Of a stretch of 64,000 nucleotides of DNA, positions 30,496 through 42,398 are shown piece by piece. Origin of the DNA: Ligustrum vulgare (lineage: Eukaryota > Streptophyta > Magnoliopsida > Lamiales > Oleaceae); NCBI GenBank assembly GCA_963555705.1, contig OY743168.1, forward strand, positions 92,730,925-92,794,924, read 5' to 3'. The position numbers were made by a program, and so were the translations under genes. Within the stretch, counting starts at the first letter, position 1. Each line of letters opens with the position of its first letter. Under the pieces are notes generated by a model that was not told where the DNA came from, did no database searches, and saw nothing but the letters and a program-made list of their open reading frames with translations.

Positions 30496-30948
30496 TGTTA
30501 AAATTAAATTTGACATAGATGAATGTTCATCTAAAATCCACGAACATCATGCTGTAATTATCAAGATCCAAACTGAAGCAGAAGCGTACCTGAATCCATT
30601 GTTGCGTTTGATCAAACGGGGTTATGACCTTCCAATTGATTCGTGGTTTTCTCCTTATTTTGTCCTCTGTTGATGGGGATGCAGAGAATTATGAAAAGTC
30701 ACGCTCAATTGGGGACCATGACCTGTATAAATAGTTGTAGGGCAACTATCATGTTTCAATGTTATTAAATTGGCCCCTCATCAATTTAAAACATTGAATC
30801 CGTCTCTACACTTTAATCTCACGACACTTAATACCAATTAGTCCCGAATAATCTTTAGTGGATCACTTTATTGACTAAATCCTTAAGATAGCACCACACA
30901 TTTTATTTTATACATGTTTGGCCCCACATTATTGAATTTTATCCAACA
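30496..30948 (-). repeat. 3' LTR of copia 30496-36713
   Basis: Near-copy of 36267-36713 with small indels; one 3-6 bp length difference lies near 30557. Confidence 0.9.
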
Positions 30949-31379
30949 ATCTCCCACTGGGCCATACATGTATCCTTACAAATGTGTACAACCTTATGAG
31001 CTCAAAAATGTGCCATCAAAGGGTATTTCCAAACAATCTCGTCCATCAATCATATCAATATAGGATCAAAGCGACTTTCGTTACATTAATCGTAACTAAA
31101 TCCATCAATGGTCACGTATACCAATACAACCAAATGACATAGATCAATCATGAGAGTGTAGTATGAAAATTACATGTTATGTGATCCAAACATGCCTATT
31201 TTCAATTGGTCCGACTTTATTCCTTAGGTGAGATCAATACCAAACATAATGTAACAGAGTAGAATGAACTGAATATTTATTTCTGTACAGAAAATTATCC
31301 AAATACACAAATGTGTCCAAAACCAAAACATAAAGCAACCAAAATACAAACTTCCACTAAATCATGATATCCTCAAGAA

Positions 31380-32057
31380 ATATTACACCCATACGAGCAG
31401 TGTGCTCGTGAAAGACCTTGGGTGCTAATCCCTTAGTAAGCGGATCCGCAATCATGGAGTTTGTCCCAATATGCTTTATGGAAATCTGTCTACTCTGTGC
31501 TCTTTCCTTCACAACCAGGAACTTAATGCCAATGTATTTTGACTTAGTTGAGTTCCTGTTGTTACTGGATTATAAATCTGCTGAGTTATTGTCACAATAT
31601 AACTTTAGTGGTCTTTCTATACCGTACAGAATATGCAGCCCAGTGACAAAATTTCACAGCTATATTCCATAATTAGATGCCTCCAAAATTGCTACAAACT
31701 TTGCTGCCAAGTGAAAGAAGCTAAAGTATTTGTTAAGCACTCCTTCCGGAAATAGCTCCTCCAGCTTGCAGATAGATGTATCCTGATATGGATCTTCTAC
31801 TGTTTTGGCATCTAGCAAAAATCGAAATCATAATACCATATGATCTCCAACTGATCCGATTTTCTGTATGTGAGCATGTAATCTTTTGTTCTCTTTAAAT
31901 ACTTTATAACCCATGTTTGACTGCTTTCCAAATGATCCATCTCAGGGTTACTTAAATGTCTCCTTAGTATCCCAATAATGTACGCAATATCTGGACGCGT
32001 ACAAATTTGAGTGTACATCAGATTCCCTATAGCTAAACTATATGAGATCTTCTGCAT
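31380..32057 (-). pseudogene. RT C-terminus and RNase H remnant of the copia
   Basis: 31812-32057 translates to SYSLAIGNLMYTQICTRPD followed by IAYIIGILRRHLSNPEMDH, the copia segment linking RT to RNase H. Lower down, on the same strand, frames give KHIGTNSMIADPLTKGLAPK, the conserved end of copia RNase H. Stops and frameshifts separate the pieces. Confidence 0.7.
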
Positions 32058-32479
32058 TTCCTTAACTTCAAGATAACTTTTCGGGCATTGGTTGAGACTA
32101 AACTGTCTCCCTTAGCGATAAGGGGTGCCCCCTGATTTACTGTCTTGCATGCCAAACCTCTTAAGTACTTTATCGATATAGCCCTTTTGTGACAATCCAA
32201 GAATACCTCGAGAACAATCCCAGTGTATCTGAATTCCTAATACAAAAGAGATGTCACCAAGATTTTTAATCTCAAAATTTCTTGACAAAAAAAAAATCTC
32301 ATAATTTTATGTGACATGCCTATATCATTGGCGGCAAGTAATAATCAACATATAAAATCAGGAAAATATACTTACTCCCAGTGAACTTGTAATACAAACA
32401 ACCATCAACAGCATTAATCTCAAGAGCAAATGAGATAATTACTTGATGAAACTTGTATTACCCTTAACGGGAAGCTGGC

Positions 32480-32949
32480 TTGAGTACACAATGGATTTCT
32501 TTAATTTGCAAACCATATTCTTTGGGTCTACTGACACAAAGCTTTCTGGTTGCACCATATACATCGTCACATCAATGTCACCATTGAAAAACGCCACCTT
32601 AGTATCCATTTGATGTAACTCGAGGTCAAAATGTGCAACAACCTGACTTTCCTGAAAGAGTCTTTCATTGAAATCGAAGAGAAAGTCTCTTTATAATCAA
32701 TGCCATCATTCTATGTAAAGCAATTAGATACAAGACGAACTTTATATCTTTCCACATTACCTTTCGAATCCCTCTTGGTTTAAAAATCCATTTAAGACCA
32801 ATGGGCTTCGCACCTTCTGATAATGGGACAAGATCCCAAACTTTATTGTCTCGCATATGCTTATACTCCTTATTTATGGCATCAATCCACTTTTGAGAGT
32901 TAGAACCCTGCATGGCCTGATGGAAATTGATTGGACCATCTTCCACCAT
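32480..32949 (-). pseudogene. RT N-terminal remnant of the copia
   Basis: MQGSNSQKWIDAINKEYKHM and VWDLVPLSEGAKPIGLKWIF are the conserved opening of copia reverse transcriptase (W-x-A-x5-E and GxKPIGxKWIFK). The downstream part shows the DTKVAFFNG-type region out of frame. Broken. Confidence 0.75.
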
Positions 32950-32999
32950 TCCATTATTTCCTTATGTTCTTGAAAAAATACTATTTACCTTATTTTGGA

Positions 33000-33856
33000 T
33001 GGGAGGTTCTTCAATATTGTCTAATTGAGGTTCCGGATATGCTTGTTGATCAATGACATGCATAAAAACTTGCACATTGTCAAAAACAACAATAGGAATC
33101 GAAACCGATCCTTCCTCAACTTCTTCCTTAAAGACAATATCTCTAACCTTATTTCTCCCCCAAACTCAACATCCTCAAAAATTGTTGCATTTCCCGTTTC
33201 AAAAGTTGACTTAAGTGTGGGATCATAAAATTAATAGCCCCTTAAACGCTCAGAATAACCAATAAAGTAGCTGCTGACTGTTTTGGAGTCCAATTTCTTT
33301 ATGTGGCCTATAAAGCCTAGCCTTAGCTGGACATCCCCAAATGTCGAAATGCTTTAAACTAAGCTTTAAGCTTGTTAAAAGCTCTTAAGGTACTTTAGCA
33401 GCAACTTTAGTTGGTAATATGTACGATTTTTTTCTTTAAATGTCCAGATTTCTAGCAAAAGAAACAACCATCAATGTCTTTATGTGGTTTCTTTAGATTT
33501 GGACCCTTAACAGCTTTATGTTCTTTATTTGTTTACTTGCCCTTATCTTTAGAGGTGTTTGCCAAGTGAACACTTTCAGTTCTGTCCTACTTCAACTTTT
33601 CTTCCTCTTGCACACAAAATAAAATGAGCTCATTTCTCCCTTTGATAGTTACAACTGACCTTAAATTGACTGAATTGTGCAAGAAGCTTGCACACTATGA
33701 AATGAGCTCATTGAGAGTCTATTTCTTCTTTGACAATTATAACTAACCTTAAATTAACTATATTGTGCAGGAAGCGATATCAATACCAAATGTACGAGCA
33801 AGTCATTAGATAAGTCGAGTTTTAGTTCCTTAAGTTTTTGAAGCATTGTGAGACAT
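33000..33856 (-). pseudogene. Integrase-to-linker and gag-tail remnants
   Basis: Only short pieces can be read (for example IDQQAYPEPQLDNIEEPPIQ, an acidic linker typical between integrase and RT). A complete integrase core is not seen, so a deletion is likely. Confidence 0.4.
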
Positions 33857-34165
33857 CTACATGACGTACTCCCTTATTTTTCCATTGCCTTTATACTTTA
33901 TTGAAATCAAGCTTTGCATAAGCATGCTTGTTTCAGCCTTATCGTTTTTCGCAAAACGTTTCTTAATTTGGGTAAGGAATTCATTGGCATCATTTACCTC
34001 CTCAGATACTATGCCACTAAAGGCTTCCGGAATGCCGCACTTAATGATCATGAGACTCACGTAATTTAAGCAATCCCACTTCTCAAATTTCCTCATTTGA
34101 TTAGATGAATTTTCATCCGTAAGAGGAGTAAGGTTCTCAATCCTTAATACACGGTCTAGATCCAT
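33857..34165 (-). pseudogene. Copia gag remnant
   Basis: It contains NQMRKFEKWDCLNYVSLMI and DANEFLTQIKKRF, typical of copia gag (UBN2) cores, and ends with TSLIS-like and GNGKIREYVM. The N-terminal start and C-terminal knuckle are out of frame or missing. Confidence 0.65.
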
Positions 34166-34419
34166 GCAGCCAACGAAAAGTTAATGTTCTTGTTTTGATC
34201 CTTGAAGTTTGTTCCATAAATACAGGGATTAAATTTGAGCTTGTAGATATACTACCAGCAGAATTTAAAATCGAATAGAGAACACTTGAATAAAATAGCT
34301 CACATAAATACCTTATTATGCAAATCATACTTTCAAATAATGGTAAGGCCCATCACAAGATACCTAGCACAACATCAATATTTATTCTTTGGACAGAAAT
34401 ATTAACTTGTAAGTGGTAC

Positions 34420-34820
34420 TCTTGGTGTAGTGATCAAACACTGACAGTAAGACATGTCAACCAATAAACCTTTCTTTGGACCGGTTTATTGATCACATGT
34501 TAAACCAAATAACCGTCACCTATTTATCACCACAGGTTCATGTGAAATTCGGGCCAAATATTGACCTTCCTTTGGGCCGATCAATATCCGCATGAAATAA
34601 CACATAAACACCTAATTTTTCCTTAGTGTAGTGATCAAATACGGGCAACAAGACATGTTAACCAATAAACCTTTCTTTGGACCGATTTATTGGTCACACG
34701 TTAAACCAAATAATTGCTACGTGTTTATCACCACAGGTGCATGTGAAATTCGAGTCAAATATTGACCTTCCTTTGGGCCGATCAATATCCGCAATGAATA
34801 ACACACACAAATACCTTCTA
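34420..34820 (-). repeat. Tandem duplication, 201-bp unit, in the copia leader
   Basis: Two copies share TAGTGATCAAA, AACCTTTCTTTGGACCG, TTTATCACCACAGGT and CCTTCCTTTGGGCCGATCAA, offset by about 201 bp, with many substitutions. They lie upstream of gag in the sense direction. Confidence 0.85.
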
Positions 34821-34969
34821 ATATTCAAAGTTAATTAATATCCACAAGAGAGGTTGCTTTGGCAACATGTTGCTTCAACTAACTTACTTTCGAATATTAT
34901 ATCTCTCAAAAGAGTCCGTAGTACCAAAATTTGAAATTGAAATCCATTGATTTGCATCTATATTTGACT

Positions 34970-35600
34970 TTAGGATTTGAATTATAGAATTCAAAACTTT
35001 AGAATAAAGCAATCCTTAATTTGCGAGAGTCTAATTGCAATATTCTTAAACTTTTGGTGGCCAATTATGTGAAATTTTAAGCTTGAAGGACTTAAATTAT
35101 AATTCTTCCAAAACCTTATTGGCCAATTTAGAGAATTCCAAACTTTAGATCCCAATTTGAAAGAAAATCAAACTTTAGAGGTCCAAAATAGTGAATTTGG
35201 AAGCTTTAAGGACTTAATTGAAAATTTTTCAAACTTTATGGACCAAATTGGAGAAACTTAGAACTTTAGGTGCTATATTAGAAAATTTTCAAACCTTAGG
35301 GGACTGAATTAGAACATTTTCAAACTTTAGCGACTAAATATGAAAATTCTCAAACTTTAAGGACCAATTTTGAAAACTTTCAAACATAAGGGGCCAAATT
35401 AGAAAATTTTCAAAACTTTATGGATCTAATTAGAAAATTCTCAAACTGTAGGGACTGAATTATAAAATCAGGAACTTTTATAACCCCAACTTTAATAATT
35501 TATAACCTTAGGGGCTTAATTATAAATTCCAGAACTTGAAATGCCAACTTAAATGATTTCAAAACTTTCAGGGATCAACTTTAATTCCTTAATAAGATAA
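34970..35600 (-). repeat. Degenerate 30-40 bp minisatellite in the copia leader
   Basis: Variants of CAAACTTTAGGGACCAAATT and GAAAATTTTC recur at least a dozen times. There is no open frame. Confidence 0.75.
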
Positions 35601-35689
35601 GGGGACCTAATTGTGCAATAAACCCAAAAATATGAAATTGCACATTTAGTCCCCCAAATCATCAAATTTCCAGCCTAAGACCCTGCCTC

Positions 35690-35960
35690 AAAATCGATTT
35701 GCAGCTAGGTTTACAACCATAGCCCGCCGCTCTCAAGCCCTCAAAACACGGCGCCAGCCATCATCGCCTGCAGCGCCATCGTCGGCACTGCAACCCAGAC
35801 CACAGCGTCGCTGCGCGCGACGCTGTAACCACCGCCTACGACGCTGCTCACCATCGCACGCAGCGCAAGCTGCATTCCTCCGCGACGAAGCGCGCGGCTA
35901 CCCCCATCTCCGACCTTCGTTTCCATCAACAACAAACACCACTGAATCCATAACCATTCA
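35690..35960 (-). other. GC-rich segment in the copia leader
   Basis: A GC-rich block (GCTGCGCGCGACGCTG, GCGACGAAGCGCGCGG) stands out from AT-rich surroundings. A 78-codon reverse ORF crosses it but encodes low-complexity Ala/Gly/Val/Trp sequence. It may be a captured sequence; the origin is unknown. Confidence 0.45.
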
Positions 35961-36254
35961 CAACACAATAATCCCAATTCGAAATATACAAAAAAAAAAT
36001 CAAAACTGAAACTCCAATTTGTTAAACCACAATTTTCGCATATATATTCATACTGAGATATCGACTTGGCTGGATGAAAAAAATCCTAAAATCACGTTTC
36101 CAATTTTTCGATCTTGCAGGGTGTATATTTCTCAATTTTTGAAATCACGCTGAATCCATTAGTTACAAAATCAGAAACTTATGCGCATATACATACAATT
36201 AGGTTTTATATATATGCGTACAAAATTGATCTGAAAATTCAACACGACGTTGGC

Positions 36255-36266
36255 TCTGATACCACT
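36255..36266 (-). other. Primer binding site of copia 30496-36713
   Basis: The - strand reads GTGGTATCAGAGC a base or two from the LTR end; initiator-Met tRNA type. Confidence 0.8.
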
Positions 36267-36713
36267 TGTTAAAATTAAATTTGATATAGATGAATGTTCA
36301 TCTAAAATCCACGAACATCATGTTATCAAGATCCAAACTAAAGCGGAAGCGTACCTGAATCCATTGTTGCGTTTGATCGAACGGGGTTATGGCCTTCCAA
36401 TTGATTCGTGGTTTTCTCCTTATTTTGTCCTCTGTTGATGGGGATGCAGAGAATTATGAAAAGCCACGCTCAATTGGGGACCATGACCTGTATAAATAGT
36501 TGTAGGGCAACTATCATGTTTCAATGTTATTAAATTGGCCCCTCATCAATTTAAAACATTGAATCCGTCTCTACACTTTAATCTCACGACACTTAATACT
36601 CATTAGTCCCGAATAATCTTTAGTGGATCACTTTATTGACTAAATTCTTAAGATAGCACCACACATTTTATTTTATACATGTTTGGCCCCACATTATTGA
36701 ATTTTATCCAACA
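36267..36713 (-). repeat. 5' LTR of copia 30496-36713
   Basis: Starts TGTTAAAATT and ends ATCCAACA (+ strand), flanked by AGTTC. Confidence 0.9.
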
Positions 36714-36718
36714 AGTTC

Positions 36719-37002
36719 ATGTAACAATCGTTGCCTTAGATAGAAAGGATGATAAAAACTTAAGTTAAAGTTAATAATTAATTTTTTAACTATACCTTCA
36801 ATGAAATTTATAATGTTATCAACTTTTTAATCATACATTTCGTCATTTTTTATCAAAATTAGGTAAAAATTTGATTTTTAGCAAAATCAAACAGAAGCTT
36901 AATTTGATGTGGAAAGTCTCGATCCAATTTATTTTAAGAAAACTACGATTCACGAGGTTTACAAAATGTCAAAATCAAAACATTCTACATGAGCAAAACT
37001 AG
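36719..37002. other. AT-rich spacer with a dispersed repeat
   Basis: 36770-36900 resembles segments at 1770-1935 and 48290-48445. No gene. Confidence 0.35.
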
Positions 37003-37176
37003 GACCCCGTTCGGCAGCTAATTAATGAGGTAAGAGAAGATTTTTGATGTTTTTGAGATCAAATATGTGGTTAAAAATTAGAGAGAGAAAATGTGTATGG
37101 TTAAAAAGTGTTTTTAAAAATTGTATAATTTAAATTGTAACTTAAACAACAATTTAAAGAGCCAACCGAACGAAGG
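37003..37176. mobile_element. Possible short MITE
   Basis: The ends CCCCGTTCGGCAGCT and GAGCCAACCGAACGAAGG are imperfect inverted repeats around 174 bp of non-coding DNA. No target duplication can be fixed. Confidence 0.45.
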
Positions 37177-37371
37177 ATAGAACTAAAGTTGAAATCCCAA
37201 AAATGTCAGGCCTACATAGTCCATACACAAAATTTAGCACTCCGATCGGTGGCCAATATGTTCGGGTAGCGTTGTTTATAATAAACACAATTTTCAATAC
37301 CAATTTTTAACCACACATTTTACCTAGAAAACACAAATAACACCAATCATTATTATTTAAACAGGGCCAGA

Positions 37372-37490
<119 letters not shown>

Positions 37491-37572
37491 CAACAAGTGC
37501 CTTGTTTCAAATTTCAATAAATCGGTATTTCGTTCCTTGTACAAGGAGCTAGAGGGTTAATAATTAATAATT

Positions 37573-38449
37573 TGAGTAAATAGCCAAATAAGGACCTTTC
37601 ATTTTAGGTCGCTGCCTATTAAAGATCTAACTTTTTTTTTTTTTTTTTTGCAAGATTAAACCTCGAATCATCTTTCTTTGCCGAATAAGGAACTTAGTTC
37701 ACCGCCGTTAACTTTTTTTCAAGTAAATAACCAAATAAAGACCTATCATTTTAGGTCGTTGCCTATTAAGGACCTATCATTTAATTAATGACCTATTGTT
37801 TTGAGTGAATAGTCAAAAAAGGCCTATCCTTTTAGGTCGCTTCTTATTTAGGACCTATCTTTTTTTTTTAAGGACCTATCCTTTTTTTTTTTTTTTAAAG
37901 ATCTTACCCCGAATCACCTATCATTTCAATGTTTTGCATTTTAATTTACTTTTAAAATATTATCCCATCAAATTTCATTTGTCGTTATAATTTCATTGAA
38001 CAATTCAAAAATACGTTTATGCGTTTAATAATATTTTCCTATTTTTAATTCAAATAATTATCTTTTAACCTTTTGAACAACTCAAACAACGTGTTTAATC
38101 TTTCAATGAATTTTTTCTATTTTTAACTCAAAAAAGTATGTTATAGTTACCGATAAAAATATATATTTTTTTAAAGTAGGGTGAATGTAAAATATTTTAT
38201 TTTAAACTCACTTAAATTCTTATCGAAACTATCAATTAATTTATATAATAAAAATAAAAAATAATTATTTTCTAATTAACGCGTATAAAATAAATAATTT
38301 AAATAATTAAGAATATATAATATTCCAAGTCTTATGTGTCAAATTAGTATTAAGGACCTATTTATTTTATATGAATTAATTGGAAGACAATTCATTGATC
38401 GTTTCGATAAGAATTTAAGTGAGTCTAAAATAAAATGTTTTACATTCAC

Positions 38450-38511
<62 letters not shown>

Positions 38512-39133
38512 TACTATAACATACTTTTTGAGATAAAAATCATTAAAAACATAAACATATTTTTTGAATTGTTCAGAGGGTGTGTTTATAAATGAAATAA
38601 TATTGCCCAACAGAGGGTTAAAAGATAATTATTTGAATTAAGATTAGAAAATAATTAATAAACGCATAAACGTATTTTTTAAATTGTTTAATGGAGTTAT
38701 AACAAGAAATTAAATTTGATGGGACAATATTCTAAAAGTAAATTAAAACACAAAACCTTGAATGAATAGGTGATTCGGGGTAATATCATGCAAAAAAAAA
38801 AAAAAAACGATATGTCCTAAATAGGCAGCGACCTAAAACGATAGGTCCTTATTTAACTATTTACTCAAAACAATATGTCCTTAATTAAATTATAGGTCCT
38901 TAATAAGCAACGATCTAAAACGATATGTCCTTAATAGGTAAGCTACCTAAAACGATATATCCTTATTTGGCTATTTACTCGAAAAAAAAGTTAACGGCGG
39001 TGGACGGAGATCCTTATTGGACAAAGAAAGATGATTCGAGGTCTAATCTTGTAATAAAAAAAAAAAAAAAAAAAAGATAGGTCCTAAATAGACAGTGACT
39101 TAAAATGATAGGTCCTTATTTGACTCTTTACTC
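37573..39133. mobile_element. Fold-back Mutator-like element (long TIRs)
   Basis: The flanks TTAATAATT (37564-37572) and TTAATAATT (39134-39142) are a perfect 9-bp duplication, diagnostic of Mutator-like transposition. The two halves are inverted copies of each other over about 650-750 bp: TTTAGGTCGCTGCCTATT and the poly-T tracts on the left match poly-A tracts and AATAGGCAGCGACCTAAA on the right, and AACGGCGGTG pairs with CACCGCCGTT. The non-repeated centre is only about 130 bp. No transposase is encoded. The motif AAACGATAGGTCCTTAAT is itself repeated within each arm. Confidence 0.85.
38453..38507. repeat. (TA)27 microsatellite
   Basis: Uninterrupted TA units within the right arm of the fold-back element. 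The left arm has only a short AT run at the equivalent place, so the expansion followed the duplication. Confidence 0.95.
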
Positions 39134-39335
39134 TTAATAATTTTATCTAAAAGTTTAAGCAAATCACAAGACAGAGGTTTAAGACTAATATGACACAAAT
39201 CAATAAACTGAGCAATCCGCAATGAATTGTGGGTATTGTTATCATTTAAAAAAATAAAAAATAAAAAACTAGTTTTAAAGAGCCTTTGTAAAAATCAACG
39301 AGAATTATTTAGGAAGGAAATTTTTTTTGAGAAAA

Positions 39336-40065
39336 ATCCATATCCACTTTATTGAAGTAAACACAAACTTGAAATCAAGGAATCAAGAAGATAATAGAAA
39401 ACAACGAAGAATAGAACAAAGACTTGATTCTTGAATCGCAAAGAATGTTATCCTAAAAGCTAAATTTGCGCCCTCTAGTAAAGAAAATGCTAAGGGGCCT
39501 CCAAGCAATTGTTTTAGCGGATTTTAAGCCTCGAACCAAGCATGAAATAGCACAGTTGAAAACTTGAAAAGTAGGAACAAGAAGAGCAATGGAGAAGATT
39601 CTAATTATAGAAGAACAAGAATTTTGGGTGATAATCTCAATGTGAAATATGATAACCTTATGTTGTAAATCATGAATTCTATCTCTATTTGTAGAATTTC
39701 ATTACCCCTATTCGTTGTTCACACAACTCTTCACAAAAGAGTGCAAAATATTGATGAGGTGCATGCAAAATTCTGAAAAATTCTGCCAACGATCGAATTT
39801 TTCAACCATGCGATTGCTTGGTTTAACCCCAAGCGATCGCCTGATGCTCACTGCTTAAGCGAAATCCAAATCGCCAATACCAAGCGATTGCTTGGTTCAT
39901 ATTAATCTAGATTAAAAGTAAAAAAGTGCAAAAACCACGCGATCAAAGTATAAAGATGTCCGATTTTTGTACTTTTTGGACAGGTTCTCATCATTTTAAT
40001 CCGATTTTTGCACTTTTTCATCTTTATACTTTGATATTTATATTTGAACAACATTTTTTATAAAA
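39336..40065 (-). repeat. 3' LTR of copia 39336-45377
   Basis: Shares CATGCGATTGCTTG, AGAATGTTATCCTAAAAGCT and CTTTGATATTTATATTTGAA with 44626-45377. Confidence 0.88.
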
Positions 40066-40761
40066 ATTCCCCACTTGTTCAAATATAGAAACTCAACTTA
40101 GAATCATAAACGACGCCACACATAAGATAAGATATCTTTCGATTTGAACATTATATTAGTGTTAACATTGCAAAGCAATATTGAGATTCTAGGCTGCCTT
40201 AGCTTTGAACCAATTATCCCTTATGATGTTACCGGAGATATCGCACAAGTAAACATTCTCGCTCAATATGTTCCGCACAATTTTACTTTGGCGCATTAAT
40301 GGACGGTCTTGCGCCCATTCAAGTTCATGAACTTTTCAGAAAGTAACTCCAACTTTTCTTGAAGCGGCACCACTTCTAAGTTCATATAGAAGAGATTCTT
40401 ACAGTATCTTGGTAACTTTTTAAAGACACTTGTACTAAGTACTCAATTTCTTTAAGATTTATTCAACCCTCCAAAATAGTTACCCCAGCACTTATATCCT
40501 TAGGATGGAGCTTTTAAGTTATTTTCTAAGTGCTGTAACAATTCACTTATCGAATGACTTGTTGTTACCCTTTGAATCCGTGAATTACTCATTTCATAAT
40601 GATAGGTGGGGTTGCCGTCATTGGTGAATTTTATATTAGGAGTTTAATCCCCATCCTACTTGATGTTTGTCTTACCAACTCTTTGGTAAGTGGTTTTGTG
40701 AATGGACCAGCCAAGTTTTCATTTGATCTTACATAAGTAAGTGAAATTATTTCATCCTTTA
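40066..40761 (-). other. 3' untranslated part of the copia
   Basis: No coding motif is recognised between RNase H and the polypurine tract. Confidence 0.4.
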
Positions 40762-41040
40762 TTAATTTCTTATGTAATTATGTCTAAGACTCATATTCCT
40801 AGACTTTTCATTGTAGATTTTGTTATAAACTCTTGCTAGAGTAGCTTGACTATCGCATAGTATAGATTTTGAAGACTCATTCTTTGTATTTAATGATACT
40901 TCATGAAGAAGATCTTTAAGGCACTCTGCTTCTTTTCCAGTTTTAGCTAATGCCCCAAACTTGGATTCTATGGTGGAATGTGTAATCATTATTTGTTTCT
41001 TTGATCTCCAAGAAATAGCACCTCCTCCAAGTGTAAACAA
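40762..41040 (-). pseudogene. Copia RNase H remnant
   Basis: FTLGGGAISWRSKKQIMITHS and STIESKFGALAKTGKEAECL correspond to the copia RNase H core (SWxSKKQ, STxEAEY). The Glu-Ala-Glu-Tyr site is degraded to ESKF. Broken N-terminally. Confidence 0.8.
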
Positions 41041-41153
41041 CCACCTCGAGGTTGATTTATTTTCACCAGCACTTGATATCCAACTTGCATTGGTATATCC
41101 TTCAAGTATAGTTGGGAATTTGAAATATTGGAGTCCAAGGTTTTTAGTTCTCT

Positions 41154-42279
41154 TTAAATAACCAATAATTCTTCAAATTCTTTCCAATGCTCAACACTTA
41201 GAATGCTAGTAAACCTACGAAGTTTACTTACGGCAAATGCAATGTTCGGTCTTGTGCATTGAACATCATACATTAGATTCTCAATTGCACTTACATATTC
41301 GAGTTGTCCAATAGCCCTTTCAACATTCTTTACAAGTTTGATACTTGAATCAAATGTGGTATTTGCCTCTTTAATGTTCAAGTGTTTGAATTTTTCAATC
41401 ACATTCTCCATATAATGTGACTGAGTTAATGCATACCCCAAATCATTCTTGTTCACTTTTATACCCAATATGGTATCTACTTGACCAAAATCTTTCATTT
41501 TGAGTGTTGACTATAGAAACCTCTTCGTTTCTTTTATAGCACCCATGTGATTACTTATAATCAACATGTTGTCCACATATAAACACACAAACATAACATG
41601 TTTCTCACAATTTTTTTATATATAAACATTTATCTACCATATTGTGTGAAAAACAAAAAGACATAATTGCATTATCAAATTTCTCGTGCCATTTTTTACG
41701 AGCTTGTTTTAAACCATATAATGATTTAACAGGTTTACAAACTTTATTTTCATTACCTGGAAGAATAAAGTCTTCCGATTGTTCCATGTCAACTTCTTTA
41801 TCTAATTCTCGATTCAAAAATGTTGTTTTAACATCCATTTGATGCACATATAAATCATTTATTGAAGATAATGCAAATAAAATTCTAATAGTAGTAATCC
41901 TTGCTACGGGTCCATAAGTGTCAAAATAATCTATTCCTTCCTTTTGTCGAAAACATTTAGCAACTAATCTTGTTTTATAAGTTTGAATTGAACCATCGGT
42001 ATTATATTTCCTTCGAAATACCCACTTACAACCAATGGCTTTTGATCCAGCCTGTAATTCAACAATCTTCCAAGTATTGTTGGACATTATAGAATCCATT
42101 TCATCATTGATAGCATATTTCCAAAAGGTTCTATCTTTAGAAGCCATTGCTTCTTTATAGGTTTTAGGATCACTATCAGTTTGAAGAACATATGGAATTG
42201 TTCTTACTACATCTTCCTTACTTGCTTCAACCAAGTAGAAGGAAATCCTTTGAGAATCAATCTCATCGTGTCCTAACAC
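41154..42279 (-). pseudogene. Copia reverse transcriptase, interrupted
   Basis: 41605-42279 has KAIGCKWVFRRKY, GIDYFDTYGPVARITTIR, MDVKTTFLNRELDKEVDM and VKSLYGLKQARKKWHEKF, the RT fingers and palm in order. The YVDD-containing part lies in the broken stretch 41500-41604. 41154-41498 then gives MKDFGQVDTILGIKVNK and the link to RNase H. Confidence 0.85.
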
Positions 42280-42398
42280 CTTCTCTTTACGAGATCTCTC
42301 GCTTCTTCGCGATATCTCTTACTTCTTCAAGGTTTCCTACTCTCAAATATATCTCGAGAAGATGTTTCTAGTGATTTATTAGAAGCCGAAAATTCTTT

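Larger units (their letters stand above)
30496..36713 (-). mobile_element. Degenerate Ty1/copia retrotransposon
   Basis: LTRs of 453 and 447 bp (TGTTAAAATT to TTATCCAACA) enclose a 5.3-kb interior. AGTTC flanks both sides (30491-30495 and 36714-36718), a perfect duplication. The - strand has TGGTATCAGAGC next to the right LTR and CCAGTGGGAGAT next to the left LTR, fixing orientation. Gag, RT and RNase H pieces follow copia order but are broken. A long leader of about 2 kb holds repeats and a GC-rich stretch. Confidence 0.9.
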
